This document shows, piece after piece, positions 42,053 through 50,448 of a DNA stretch of 58,473 bases. The notes beneath the pieces were generated by a model that was given only the letters and a program-made list of their open reading frames with translations, did no database searches and was not told the origin of the DNA. The stretch is from a virus: IMG/VR virus record IMGVR_UViG_3300028394_000086, positions 1 to 58,473 of that record; one strand, given 5' to 3'. Position numbers and translations under genes: made by a program. The first letter of the stretch is position 1. Every line of letters starts with the position of its first letter.

Positions 42053-42439
42053 ATGACATATATTCTAACACCAAATGGTCGTAGACCAATTGTTCCTATC
42101 AATGAATCCGCTGAGCAGGTAAATGATACCGAAATGGACATTGATTTTGATGTAGAACACTTTCTTGATTATGTCATGGAAAATTTCCCTGAGCTAACCG
42201 AAAAGTACATTGAAGAAAACTACGAGCAGGTAGATGAGCTATCAAGAAAGACACTTGGTTCATATGCTTACAAGGCAGACAATCAGCTTGGTAAAGTTGA
42301 TGCAACTGGTCCTAGTCACAAGGCTGGTATTCCAAGTCATTACAGAGGCAAGAACAAGGAACTTGGTAAAGATCCTGCGGATAAAATGAGAGCTAGAAAA
42401 GCAGGCATCAAGCTTGCAGTTAAGAAGTTGGATAGATGA
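42053..42439 (+). CDS. Single-unit version of the VDELS repeat
   Basis: 128 aa. Residues 54-75 contain YEQVDELSRKTLGSYAYKA and the end has RARKAGIKLAVKKL. Both halves match the repeating unit of the 676-aa protein at 48349. The N-terminus (MTYILTPNGRRP) and an acidic helix precede it. It is in the late region, so it is probably a head-internal or virion protein. GAAAGG precedes the ATG. Confidence 0.75.
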   Translation: MTYILTPNGRRPIVPINESAEQVNDTEMDIDFDVEHFLDYVMENFPELTEKYIEENYEQVDELSRKTLGSYAYKADNQLGKVDATGPSHKAGIPSHYRGKNKELGKDPADKMRARKAGIKLAVKKLDR

Positions 42440-42452
42440 GGTATAATGGCAA

Positions 42453-43256
42453 ATGGCAAATAAAGGTTTACAATTTGAATGGTGCATCTACCATCTCGTA
42501 GCTAAAGTGGATCCTAAAAAATTTGCTAACGATGCAAATGCCAAAACAGCCAAGGCCAATTACGCCACGGCTGATGCAGATGTAAAAAAAGATGCCGAAT
42601 ATGCTATCGTTATGATACAAAAAGCGTATGGTAAAATCAAAGATATCGAAAAAACATCTGGTGGTGGGGTAGAACCGAAAACTGATCTATATATTACATG
42701 CGCTAAGAAAGCAATCAAATGCTCTCTAAAGCATGGTGGTTCTATTCAACTATCATCTGGTGGTATTAAAACGACAGTAAAATTTCTCAATGGTGTATTG
42801 AAGAATGTGTCAAAGAAGCCTGGGTATGACGCTAAAAAAATCAAATCAATAATGTCTGTTCTAGCTGAATTAGATGAGGGATATGGTGATCTTGGGAAAA
42901 TGCGTAGAACACAAGCTGACGTTGTGTTAGGGAAAGCACAGCGATACAATGACCTTCTTCAAAATATTTTAGGATCTGGTAAAAATCCTGTGGTTTCAAA
43001 AGAGTATGAAAAAATAAAATTAGCTATTATTGAAGAAGCGATAACAGGGAAATACACTTTTGGTGCAACATCAAAATTGGCAGCAGATCATATCTTATCC
43101 GACAAAAAACTAGAATTGGTTACACCAGCACTCATCAAAACCGTTTCAGATAAAACTTCAGTTAGAATTAGACTTAAGGGTCGTGGTAAAGAAATGGTTG
43201 CCGGTAAAGAAGTTAGATTGAATGAAGTGGTAGTTAGCTTTGACACTAAAGCGTAG
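42453..43256 (+). CDS. Late protein with nuclease-like EPKTD...SLK motif
   Basis: 267 aa, Lys-rich. The stretch GGVEPKTDLYITCAKKAIKCSLKHGG (D78, K93) resembles the D-(x)n-(S)xK core of restriction-like nucleases seen in some T4-like late proteins. The remainder is helical with a C-terminal beta region. It could be a packaged nuclease; evidence is motif-level only. The 3' end lies under the second leftward promoter's antisense transcript. Confidence 0.55.
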   Translation: MANKGLQFEWCIYHLVAKVDPKKFANDANAKTAKANYATADADVKKDAEYAIVMIQKAYGKIKDIEKTSGGGVEPKTDLYITCAKKAIKCSLKHGGSIQLSSGGIKTTVKFLNGVLKNVSKKPGYDAKKIKSIMSVLAELDEGYGDLGKMRRTQADVVLGKAQRYNDLLQNILGSGKNPVVSKEYEKIKLAIIEEAITGKYTFGATSKLAADHILSDKKLELVTPALIKTVSDKTSVRIRLKGRGKEMVAGKEVRLNEVVVSFDTKA

Positions 43257-43280
43257 TATCTGACCGGTTACAACATCCTT

Positions 43281-43309
43281 ATTATACCATGGAAATATTA
43301 ATTTGTCAA
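43281..43309 (-). promoter_or_regulatory. Second leftward consensus promoter (antisense)
   Basis: Minus strand: TTGACA, 17 nt, TATAAT, then AAGGATGTTGTA, identical to the one at 11945. It points back into the gene at 42453. Its -35 is 4 bp from a rightward late box. Confidence 0.75.
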
Positions 43310-43313
43310 GTAT

Positions 43314-43321
43314 TATAAATA
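43314..43321 (+). promoter_or_regulatory. Late promoter of the ligase-like gene
   Basis: Exact TATAAATA; predicted +1 about 43327, leader about 63 nt ending in AGGAG. Confidence 0.8.
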
Positions 43322-43389
43322 GACGAGCAGAAAGCTAAGGCAGTCCTGCATGGTCGCGGTTAGGGTACGCCAATCCCGCTAGGAGTATG

Positions 43390-44571
43390 ATGAAAAGATT
43401 CAAGAGCTTCGTGGTAGAAGCTGCGTTTTCGTCTGAGGAAGACAAGTCGCACTATACCCACATTGAAGACGAGATTTATGTTTCTGGAAAGAAGTCCATT
43501 GCTAAGATCAGTGGTTACTTCCATGACCTCATAAAGGGCATTCCTGAAACTGTAAATCAAACTAAGATCGACGGTGCTCCTAGCGTATTCTATGGCTATC
43601 AGAATGGTAAGTTCTTTGTAGCGACCAAATCAATCTTCAACAAAGATCCTAAGGTCAATTTCACCGTAGACGACATTGAGCGTAATCACGGCCACGCACC
43701 AGGGCTCGTAGCTAAACTAAAGCTCGCTCTAGAATATTTCCCCTACATTACAAACAACAAGAATGAGATCCTTCAAGGCGATATGATGTTCGCTAAGGTT
43801 GACCTGAAGAAGGTTGACATTGAAGGTGTCCAGCACTGGTTGTTCAAACCAAACACAGTTATCAATGCGGTACCTGTGAACTCGGTGCTTGGTAGAGAGA
43901 TTGCTAAGTCGGTTGTTGGATTCGCACCGCATACTAAGTACAATGCATCTGGTAGTCGCGTGACAATTCAAGCGCGTGACATGAAGAAAAACTCACATGT
44001 GTTCCTGATGCCAATTGATGCGCCATCGTTGGATCATGTTGGTCATTTGAAGGCCCATATCACAGAGGTCGATAAGCTCCTTGCATCTATACCGGGTGAT
44101 GCGTTTGCATACATTTCATCCGAAGAGATGAATCCACATTTTCTTGCATATGCCAACTATGTGATCCGTAATAACACCGATCAGTCGTATGCTGGTTTCC
44201 TTGCGTATATGAAAGAGAAGCTTCAGAAGTTCATTGACAAGGCTGCTAGTGAAAAAGGTAAAGCTTCAAAGCAGGTGGTATATGATACCATTACCAGCCA
44301 AATTGAATCCAATAAAAACCTAATCACAAATGTCCTTGATGTTCACAACAAGCTTGCTGATATCAAGGACAAGATTATTGACGAGCTAGACACATATCAA
44401 CCTATTCGTAGATATTTTGAGAATGAGTTTGGTGCGTTGGTAAAGACAAATCCAGAAGGTTATGTTCTTCTCGGTAAGCACGGTACTGCAAAGCTAGTCA
44501 AGCGCCGCGTATTCAGTATGCAGAACTTTGCTCAGGGTTCATTCAGAAAGGCGGCACCGAAAGATGAGTAA
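43390..44571 (+). CDS. KxDG nucleotidyltransferase/ligase-like late protein
   Basis: 393 aa. TKIDGAPSVFYGYQNGKFFVATKS (K59-x-D-G) looks like motif I of covalent nucleotidyltransferases (DNA/RNA ligases), and ILQGDMMF and HWLFKPNTVINAV could be later motifs. The family is widespread in T4-like phages without known function. ATG 43390 has 4 nt from AGGAG; ATG 43387 is too close. It overlaps an NMNAT-like gene by 8 nt, so the two probably act together. Confidence 0.65.
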   Translation: MKRFKSFVVEAAFSSEEDKSHYTHIEDEIYVSGKKSIAKISGYFHDLIKGIPETVNQTKIDGAPSVFYGYQNGKFFVATKSIFNKDPKVNFTVDDIERNHGHAPGLVAKLKLALEYFPYITNNKNEILQGDMMFAKVDLKKVDIEGVQHWLFKPNTVINAVPVNSVLGREIAKSVVGFAPHTKYNASGSRVTIQARDMKKNSHVFLMPIDAPSLDHVGHLKAHITEVDKLLASIPGDAFAYISSEEMNPHFLAYANYVIRNNTDQSYAGFLAYMKEKLQKFIDKAASEKGKASKQVVYDTITSQIESNKNLITNVLDVHNKLADIKDKIIDELDTYQPIRRYFENEFGALVKTNPEGYVLLGKHGTAKLVKRRVFSMQNFAQGSFRKAAPKDE

Positions 44572-47362
44572 ATCTATCGTTATCGTACCGCTTGGTCGTT
44601 TCAATCCGCCACACAAAGAACACGCGCACCTAGTTGACGCAGTTATCAAGCTTGCTAAATCAACACACAGCGATGCCAAAGTTTTTGTTTCGCGCACCGT
44701 CAATAAGAAGAAAGATCCACTGACACCACAGGAAAAGATCCGATTCCTGAATAAGATGTTTCCTGGTCATAAGAAACTATTTGATGTGCCACCGATTTCT
44801 AATCCATCAATGGTTGGCGTACTAAAGAGTTTGTCTGGTAAATATGATACCATGCATATCGTATTGGGTGACGATAGAGTTGCAGAAATAAAAGCGTTTG
44901 TTGATAAGTACAACGGAACAGATTACAACTACGATAAGATCGAGGTTCATTCTCGCCACTCTATCGTAAACACTCGCGTTGGTGATCTTGATGGCGTTCA
45001 CGCATCCGACATTCGCAAGTGGGCCCAAGCTGGTGACTTTGCTAAGGTCAGAGATGCTATGTCGGAACATCTTACCGATGCAGATGTAAAGCAAATGATC
45101 CGCATCATCCAATCGCGTCTAGGAAAAACAATGAATGAATCCGTAGTTGCTGAGGAAGAAATTCCACTACCATCTGACGCTGAGATTGATAGATATCTTG
45201 ACAAGCTAACCGATATGAGTGAGCTGGATCTTCGCGATGAAGATGCTATGATGTTGGATATGATTGCGTATGATGATGAACCAAAGAATGTTCATGAAGG
45301 CCTAACATCTCAGCAACGCCAGAAGCGTTCACAAAAGATGAAATCTATGAGCAAGCGTCTTGCTCGTCTGCGTAAGCTTAAATCAAAGCAGATGCCAGCT
45401 GGGCAACGCCTACGCCTTCGTGCGCGTAAGGCTGCTATTATGATCCTTCGCGCTCGCGCAAGCGGCCGCAAGAACCTAGATTATAATGCGCTATCACGTT
45501 CGCAGCGCATCTCAGTTGATAATGCATTGACACAGCGTTTTGGTAAATCACTAAAGGGTGCTATCAATAGAATAGCCACACGCATTCTTCCACGTATCCG
45601 TAGCAAAGCGCAGGCTTCTGTAGCGCAGGCTCGCTCATCTACAAACGAGGCATTTCACATGTTCCTAGAAGGCAAAGAAGGTTCTGCAAAAGACAGAGCA
45701 ACAGATATCAAGCAAGCAAAAGCAAAGAAGATTTCGGTATCAGATTGGGAAAAATCAAAAGCTGATGTCGCACATGATAGCCCATTGCATATTGACGCAA
45801 CAAAAATTGTTTCAACAGATGTTGACCCTACAACGGTTGATCGTTCAGCGCCAAATCCAAAGCATACAACACATGGTGGTGGTAAGCGTCTTGCTCAATT
45901 TCGTATGCGTACCGAAGCACGTTCAAGCGCAGCCGATGCTGTAGATGCTGGCGATACCAATATCATCTATCAAATGCGTAAGGTTATCATCGCTCGCGGT
46001 GAGCATGAGGTGGTATTTGGTGATAAGCACAAGGTAAAGATTTCTGTGGTTGATGCGAGAAAGATGTTGGATCTATTTGATAGAACACGTTTGCCAGCTG
46101 ATAAACAAAAGCTAACCGTTGCAGCTAGTAAGAGTTTGACTGCATTTAGAAATGTTTTGTCACATGGTATTCCAAAAGACAAGCCAAAAATTTCTCTTGG
46201 TGGCAGAAAGCTTGATGAGGTATCATTCAATGCTCGCAATTGGAATCCAAATGATTCTGATGCACCTCCTGGTATCACACAAGCTAATGAAAAGAAGAAG
46301 CCAGCAGTAAAGGAAGATTCGGAAGATCCAAATCAGTCGCGTCGTCTGAATCAAAAGATGGATGTTCTATTGCGTCTCGGCCTTGTTGACACAACCGAGC
46401 TTCAAGGTTATCGTCGTGCGTTGCGTAGTAGCAAGCAGTTTGCTTTGCAAAGCCCACAGCTTCGTAAGAACCTTGCTGATCTATTAGACAAGCTTATTGA
46501 TTTGACTACGCAAGATCCTGCAACATATTCTCGCGTTCGTTATAACGTAGTGAATAAGGAACTTGATAGTCAACCAAATCCTGATCTACGCAAGAAAGCA
46601 AAGAAGTCTGGTGTATCTGAAGGTGTTTTGAATCAGGTGTTCGCTCGTGAAATGGCTGAATCAAACAATGTCAGTCGCGCATATAATCGCGTGGACTCAT
46701 TTATTGCTGGCGGCTTCGCTGCTAAGTTGGATGAGGATCTAGCTGAAGATGGCGGGTATAAGAGTCCAACCGGTGGGTTAACTCAAAAGGGCCGAGATCG
46801 CTATAATAGAGAAACTGGTGGTAATCTGCAAGCCCCAGTTACTACACCACCATCTAAATTAAAAGCTGGATCAAAAGCCGCTGGTCGTCGTAAATCATTC
46901 TGCGCTCGCATGAGTGGTGTTGACGGACCGATGAAGAAACCAAACGGTGAGCCATCTCGTAAAGCCTTAGCATTGCGTAAGTGGAACTGCCGTAGCGAAG
47001 AAACAAGCGTTGACGAAAAGCGTGGACTATGGGATAATATTCACGCTAAACAGAACCGTATCAAGAATGGTTCTGGCGAGCATATGCGTAAGCCAGGTTC
47101 TGAAGGATCTCCATCAAACAAGGATCTCAGAGTTTCAAGAACAGAAGATATTACGGCCCGCCATGCATCCCATAAAGTGATTCGCGTGAAAGACGGCAGT
47201 AACTTCAGATATCGTAAGGTATATGAAGAACCTATTAGTATAGCTAAATATTCAGTTGACAAGCCGATTGTTGGCGATGCAGCCGATGGTCCAGATAAGG
47301 TCACAAAGACACCAGCACATTTCAAAGAGATTCGTAAGGCGCTTGCTGGTAAACGAGAATAA
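44564..47362 (+). CDS. Large late protein with NMNAT-like cytidylyltransferase domain
   Basis: 932 aa. The N-terminal domain has PLGRFNPPHKEHAHL (11-23; H17-K-E-H20 in place of HxGH) and VHASDIRKW (about 143-151), typical of the NadM/RibF-type nucleotidyltransferase fold. Residues about 248-350 are extremely Arg/Lys-rich. Near residues 772-806 KSFCARMSG...RKALALRKWNC and RGLWDNIHAK (about 819) recur in other T4-like late proteins. Likely a virion or head-internal protein with DNA-binding tail. ATG 44564 is preferred over the frame start at 44528. Confidence 0.75.
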   Translation: MSKSIVIVPLGRFNPPHKEHAHLVDAVIKLAKSTHSDAKVFVSRTVNKKKDPLTPQEKIRFLNKMFPGHKKLFDVPPISNPSMVGVLKSLSGKYDTMHIVLGDDRVAEIKAFVDKYNGTDYNYDKIEVHSRHSIVNTRVGDLDGVHASDIRKWAQAGDFAKVRDAMSEHLTDADVKQMIRIIQSRLGKTMNESVVAEEEIPLPSDAEIDRYLDKLTDMSELDLRDEDAMMLDMIAYDDEPKNVHEGLTSQQRQKRSQKMKSMSKRLARLRKLKSKQMPAGQRLRLRARKAAIMILRARASGRKNLDYNALSRSQRISVDNALTQRFGKSLKGAINRIATRILPRIRSKAQASVAQARSSTNEAFHMFLEGKEGSAKDRATDIKQAKAKKISVSDWEKSKADVAHDSPLHIDATKIVSTDVDPTTVDRSAPNPKHTTHGGGKRLAQFRMRTEARSSAADAVDAGDTNIIYQMRKVIIARGEHEVVFGDKHKVKISVVDARKMLDLFDRTRLPADKQKLTVAASKSLTAFRNVLSHGIPKDKPKISLGGRKLDEVSFNARNWNPNDSDAPPGITQANEKKKPAVKEDSEDPNQSRRLNQKMDVLLRLGLVDTTELQGYRRALRSSKQFALQSPQLRKNLADLLDKLIDLTTQDPATYSRVRYNVVNKELDSQPNPDLRKKAKKSGVSEGVLNQVFAREMAESNNVSRAYNRVDSFIAGGFAAKLDEDLAEDGGYKSPTGGLTQKGRDRYNRETGGNLQAPVTTPPSKLKAGSKAAGRRKSFCARMSGVDGPMKKPNGEPSRKALALRKWNCRSEETSVDEKRGLWDNIHAKQNRIKNGSGEHMRKPGSEGSPSNKDLRVSRTEDITARHASHKVIRVKDGSNFRYRKVYEEPISIAKYSVDKPIVGDAADGPDKVTKTPAHFKEIRKALAGKRE

Positions 47363-47389
47363 GTTCAAAATAAAAAAGGAGAAGTGAAA

Positions 47390-47662
47390 ATGGATATGGA
47401 TGTAATTATTGGTTGCGTTATTTTTCTAGCTATTGTTGGGTATTTGGTATATGCAAAGCCATGGAAAAATGAAGAGTTTATTGTTGCTGATGAGCAAGAA
47501 GCTAAAGCAGCAGTTGAAGAAGTAAAGGCTGAAGAAACGGTTGTCGTCGTTGTACCAGAGCCAGAGCCTGTTGTGGAAGCTGTTGTGGAAGAAGCACCAG
47601 TCGTTGTTATTGAGCCAGAAGATGCGCCTAAGCCTAAGAGAGGCAGAAAAGGGAAGAACTAA
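47390..47662 (+). CDS. Small membrane-anchored acidic protein
   Basis: 90 aa. One N-terminal membrane segment (VIIGCVIFLAIVGYLVY), then a Val/Glu/Pro-rich stretch (VVVVVPEPEPVVEAVVEEAPVVV) and a basic tail KPKRGRKGKN. ATG 47390 follows AAAGGAG. It resembles a single-span inner-membrane protein with a periplasm-sized linker; function unknown. The stop overlaps the Dps start. Confidence 0.7.
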   Translation: MDMDVIIGCVIFLAIVGYLVYAKPWKNEEFIVADEQEAKAAVEEVKAEETVVVVVPEPEPVVEAVVEEAPVVVIEPEDAPKPKRGRKGKN

Positions 47663-48099
47663 TGGATGAGCTTTCAGAACTACTCAAGAAATCACTCGCT
47701 ACAACCTTTGCGTTTTATCTGAAGGCTCATAACTTTCACTGGAACGTAGAAGGTCCATTCTTCTCGCAGTACCATGAATTTTTTGAAACTCTATACACCG
47801 ATGCGTTTGAAGCTACCGATGGCCTTGCAGAACACATTCGCGCATTGAATGTTTATGCGCCAGGTTCATTCAAGCGTTTTGGTGAGCTATCAACCATTCA
47901 GGATGAGCTAACAGTTCCTAATGCTGCTGGTATGTTAAATCGTTTGTACGATGATAACAATGCAGTTATTGCTACGCTTGTTCCTGCACAGAAAGCAGCG
48001 GAGGTTGCTGGTGCGGTAGGAATTGAAAACTACCTACAAGACCGTATTGATATTCATAACAAACACGCTTGGATGTTGAGAGCGACAAAGAAGAGCTAA
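47662..48099 (+). CDS. dps: Dps-like ferritin-fold DNA-protection protein
   Basis: 145 aa. AHNFHWNVEGPFFSQYHEFFETLYTDAFEATDGLAEHIRALN is the Dps ferroxidase-site signature (His, Asp, Glu at the dimer interface), and LQDRIDIHNKHAWMLRA closes the bundle. Dps cages bind and protect DNA and oxidise iron. A phage copy expressed late could protect packaged or newly made DNA. Coupled to the previous gene by TAATG. Confidence 0.9.
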   Translation: MDELSELLKKSLATTFAFYLKAHNFHWNVEGPFFSQYHEFFETLYTDAFEATDGLAEHIRALNVYAPGSFKRFGELSTIQDELTVPNAAGMLNRLYDDNNAVIATLVPAQKAAEVAGAVGIENYLQDRIDIHNKHAWMLRATKKS

Positions 48100-48110
48100 G
48101 AAAGGTAATT

Positions 48111-48347
48111 ATGTCATATCGTAGCTTAGAAAACACAATTCGTTTTGGCCCTATCAAAGAAGAAAAGGACTACGAAGGGCAGATGGCCCGCGCACAGTTG
48201 CAGATAATTGCACAGCGCGCCTCCGCTCTTGCTGATATGATGAAAGACGATATGCAGCTAGAAGCTTGGGTACAGAGCAAGATCACAATGGCTGAAGATT
48301 ATGTAACAACAGTCCACGATTATATGACTACTAGAAAGGGTAACTAA
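48111..48347 (+). CDS. Small conserved late protein
   Basis: 78 aa, helical. MSYRSLENTIRFGPIKEE and LEAWVQSKITMAEDYVTTVHDYM; the latter helix is common at the ends of T4-like late proteins. ATG 48111 follows GAAAGG. Function unknown; probably a head-associated partner of the next gene, which starts 2 nt after its stop. Confidence 0.7.
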   Translation: MSYRSLENTIRFGPIKEEKDYEGQMARAQLQIIAQRASALADMMKDDMQLEAWVQSKITMAEDYVTTVHDYMTTRKGN

Positions 48348-48348
48348 A

Positions 48349-50379
48349 ATGTCTATTGATAAGAAAGCATTTGGTCTTAGCGATTCGCTAATCAGTGCGG
48401 TAAGCGAAGCACTCAAGGGTGGTCAAGTCAAAATCGACAAGAACCACAACGGCAAGATTGATGGGCAAGATTTCAAGATGCTCCGTAAGGAAGAAATTGT
48501 TGATGAAGGAAATCCTGCTAATAAGGAAAAGAAGAACGCAGCTGCGGCGGCTGTCGGTGCTAAGAACAGAGATAGTCAGTACCTAAGCAGAATGAATCCA
48601 TCTGTGGCTGATAAGATTCGTGGTCGCGAAAAGATGTCAGGCAATGATCGTAAGCAGTTCGAAGAAGTCGAGCAGGTTGACGAGAAGGCCGTATCAAAGG
48701 CTCAGCAACATGCAGCTGGCGCAGCACTTGCTACACAGCGCGGTGAGTATGATGGTGGCAAGAAGGGCGGCGCAATCAACCGCATGGCTTCTATGAAGAC
48801 TTCAGAGCTTCGTAAGTTTGCTGGTACAAAGACAAAGAGCCTTCCTACACACAAGGAAGAAGTCGAGCAGGTAGACGAGCTATCAAAGAAGACCATGGGT
48901 TCGTATATTAAGAAGGCTTCACATGATGTGGCAACTAAGTCTGCTGCAACTGGTCGTTATGCTGATCGTGCCAATGCGGTTAAGGATCAGATGAAGAAGG
49001 GCGACTATTCAAATTACCAGCAAGGTAAGAAGGATGATGCAACCGCTGATAAGATGTTCAACAAGTCATGGAAGCGCCGCGCGGGTATCGCTAAGGCTAC
49101 CGACAAACTAACTAAGGAAGAAGCCGAGCAGGTAGACGAGCTTTCAAAGGCTACTCTTGGTTCTTATGTAAACAAATCAGCAGCAAGTCTCGGAAAGGCT
49201 GGTTACAACGCCGGCAGTACCGATGGCACTGCGGCTAAGTTGGATCCACACATTCATACTATAAACAAGAGATCAGCTGGCATCAAAAGAGCTGTAGGTA
49301 AATTGGCTAAAGAAGACACTCAAATTGATGAGCTATCAACTGATACATACCACAGCGCAGCACACAAGGCTGCTAAGAAAGCTATGGGTGATGCTCAGGG
49401 TCGTTCTGGTCCTATCTTCAAGAAGTATGCTGGAATGGCTAATAAGTTCCGTGATAAGGGTATGGATCAGGAGAAGAAAGAGAAGGCGTCTAAGGATGCT
49501 AAGTCTGCAAAGATGAAAGCCTATCGTGCTGATCGTGATAAGAATATGGAAGAAGAGATTCAGATTGATGAAATCTCGAAAGGAACTCTTGCATCTTATG
49601 GTTATAAGGCCGGTAGACAAATGCAAGGTAATCAACCATCTGATCCTGATAAGTTTCGTAAGCGCACCAATCGTGAAAAGGGTTCTAAGTTGGCTTACGG
49701 TAAGTATTACGGCCACAAGGTAAAGGTTCCTGCTACTGAAGAAGTAGAATCTGTTGATGAACTATCAAAAAATACTCTTGGTAATTATGCTCTAGCAGGA
49801 GTAAGAGACATTGCTTCTCGTCAGTATGCTCTTGGTAAAGGCGACAAATCTAATACAGGCAAGCTTATGAATCGTCGTAAAGGCGTTGATAAAGCAATCA
49901 GTAAACTTACTAAAGAAGAGACTGATCCAGGATTTGCTGAAGCTAAGACCATGACTAAAGTGAAGACAACAAAAGACATTGGGTATAAGGTTGTCGATGT
50001 TGGTCCTGGTCAAAAAGAGAAAATAGTGAAGGCACACAATTGGACTGAGCCAAAAAAGAAGTTACCTAATGGAGCAGATTATGCGGCACAAAGACGCAAA
50101 GAGAGACTTGCTGCTAATGGTCGTATGGATGAAGCCACTGAGAATCCAATGGCAAAGCAATTGGCTGCAAAGAAGGCTGCGATTCAGAAGACAATCGTTC
50201 AGAAGAAAATGCAGGTTATGCAGTCTAAAGCTAATAAGCAAATGTCTTCAATGAAAGAGGGTAAATGCTCTTGCACTGAAGGTAAAAAGTCTATGACATG
50301 TGAGACACACGGTGATAAAGCAAAGGGAATGAAGGGTGGCAAAGAGCCAATCCTAATGAACCCACCACTCAGAGACTAA
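48349..50379 (+). CDS. EF-hand plus VDELS-repeat late protein
   Basis: 676 aa. Residues 30-41 (DKNHNGKIDGQD) are a full EF-hand calcium loop. Five copies of (E/D)xxxQ(V/I)DE(L/I)S-xxTxxSY follow at about 170, 257, 322, 401 and 464, with a degenerate one at 105. Units often end in RR-x-G-(I/V)-x-x-A-x-x-K-L-(T/A)-K-E. IDE and VDE sites resemble the gp21 preference for I/L-x-E, so it may be cut during head maturation. The C-terminus has CSC...C..H (640-654). Basic overall; probably packaged. Confidence 0.75.
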   Translation: MSIDKKAFGLSDSLISAVSEALKGGQVKIDKNHNGKIDGQDFKMLRKEEIVDEGNPANKEKKNAAAAAVGAKNRDSQYLSRMNPSVADKIRGREKMSGNDRKQFEEVEQVDEKAVSKAQQHAAGAALATQRGEYDGGKKGGAINRMASMKTSELRKFAGTKTKSLPTHKEEVEQVDELSKKTMGSYIKKASHDVATKSAATGRYADRANAVKDQMKKGDYSNYQQGKKDDATADKMFNKSWKRRAGIAKATDKLTKEEAEQVDELSKATLGSYVNKSAASLGKAGYNAGSTDGTAAKLDPHIHTINKRSAGIKRAVGKLAKEDTQIDELSTDTYHSAAHKAAKKAMGDAQGRSGPIFKKYAGMANKFRDKGMDQEKKEKASKDAKSAKMKAYRADRDKNMEEEIQIDEISKGTLASYGYKAGRQMQGNQPSDPDKFRKRTNREKGSKLAYGKYYGHKVKVPATEEVESVDELSKNTLGNYALAGVRDIASRQYALGKGDKSNTGKLMNRRKGVDKAISKLTKEETDPGFAEAKTMTKVKTTKDIGYKVVDVGPGQKEKIVKAHNWTEPKKKLPNGADYAAQRRKERLAANGRMDEATENPMAKQLAAKKAAIQKTIVQKKMQVMQSKANKQMSSMKEGKCSCTEGKKSMTCETHGDKAKGMKGGKEPILMNPPLRD

Positions 50380-50448
50380 ATAGGGTATAGCGAATAAAAT
50401 CTATATTATGCCGAGTAGTCACAACGAAAAGCGAAAAGGAATAAGAAA

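Noticed and set aside
43321-43386. Possible small RNA or structured element in the leader of the ligase-like gene
   Set aside because: Only a weak 4-bp GCGG/CCGC pairing could be found by eye; nothing convincing.
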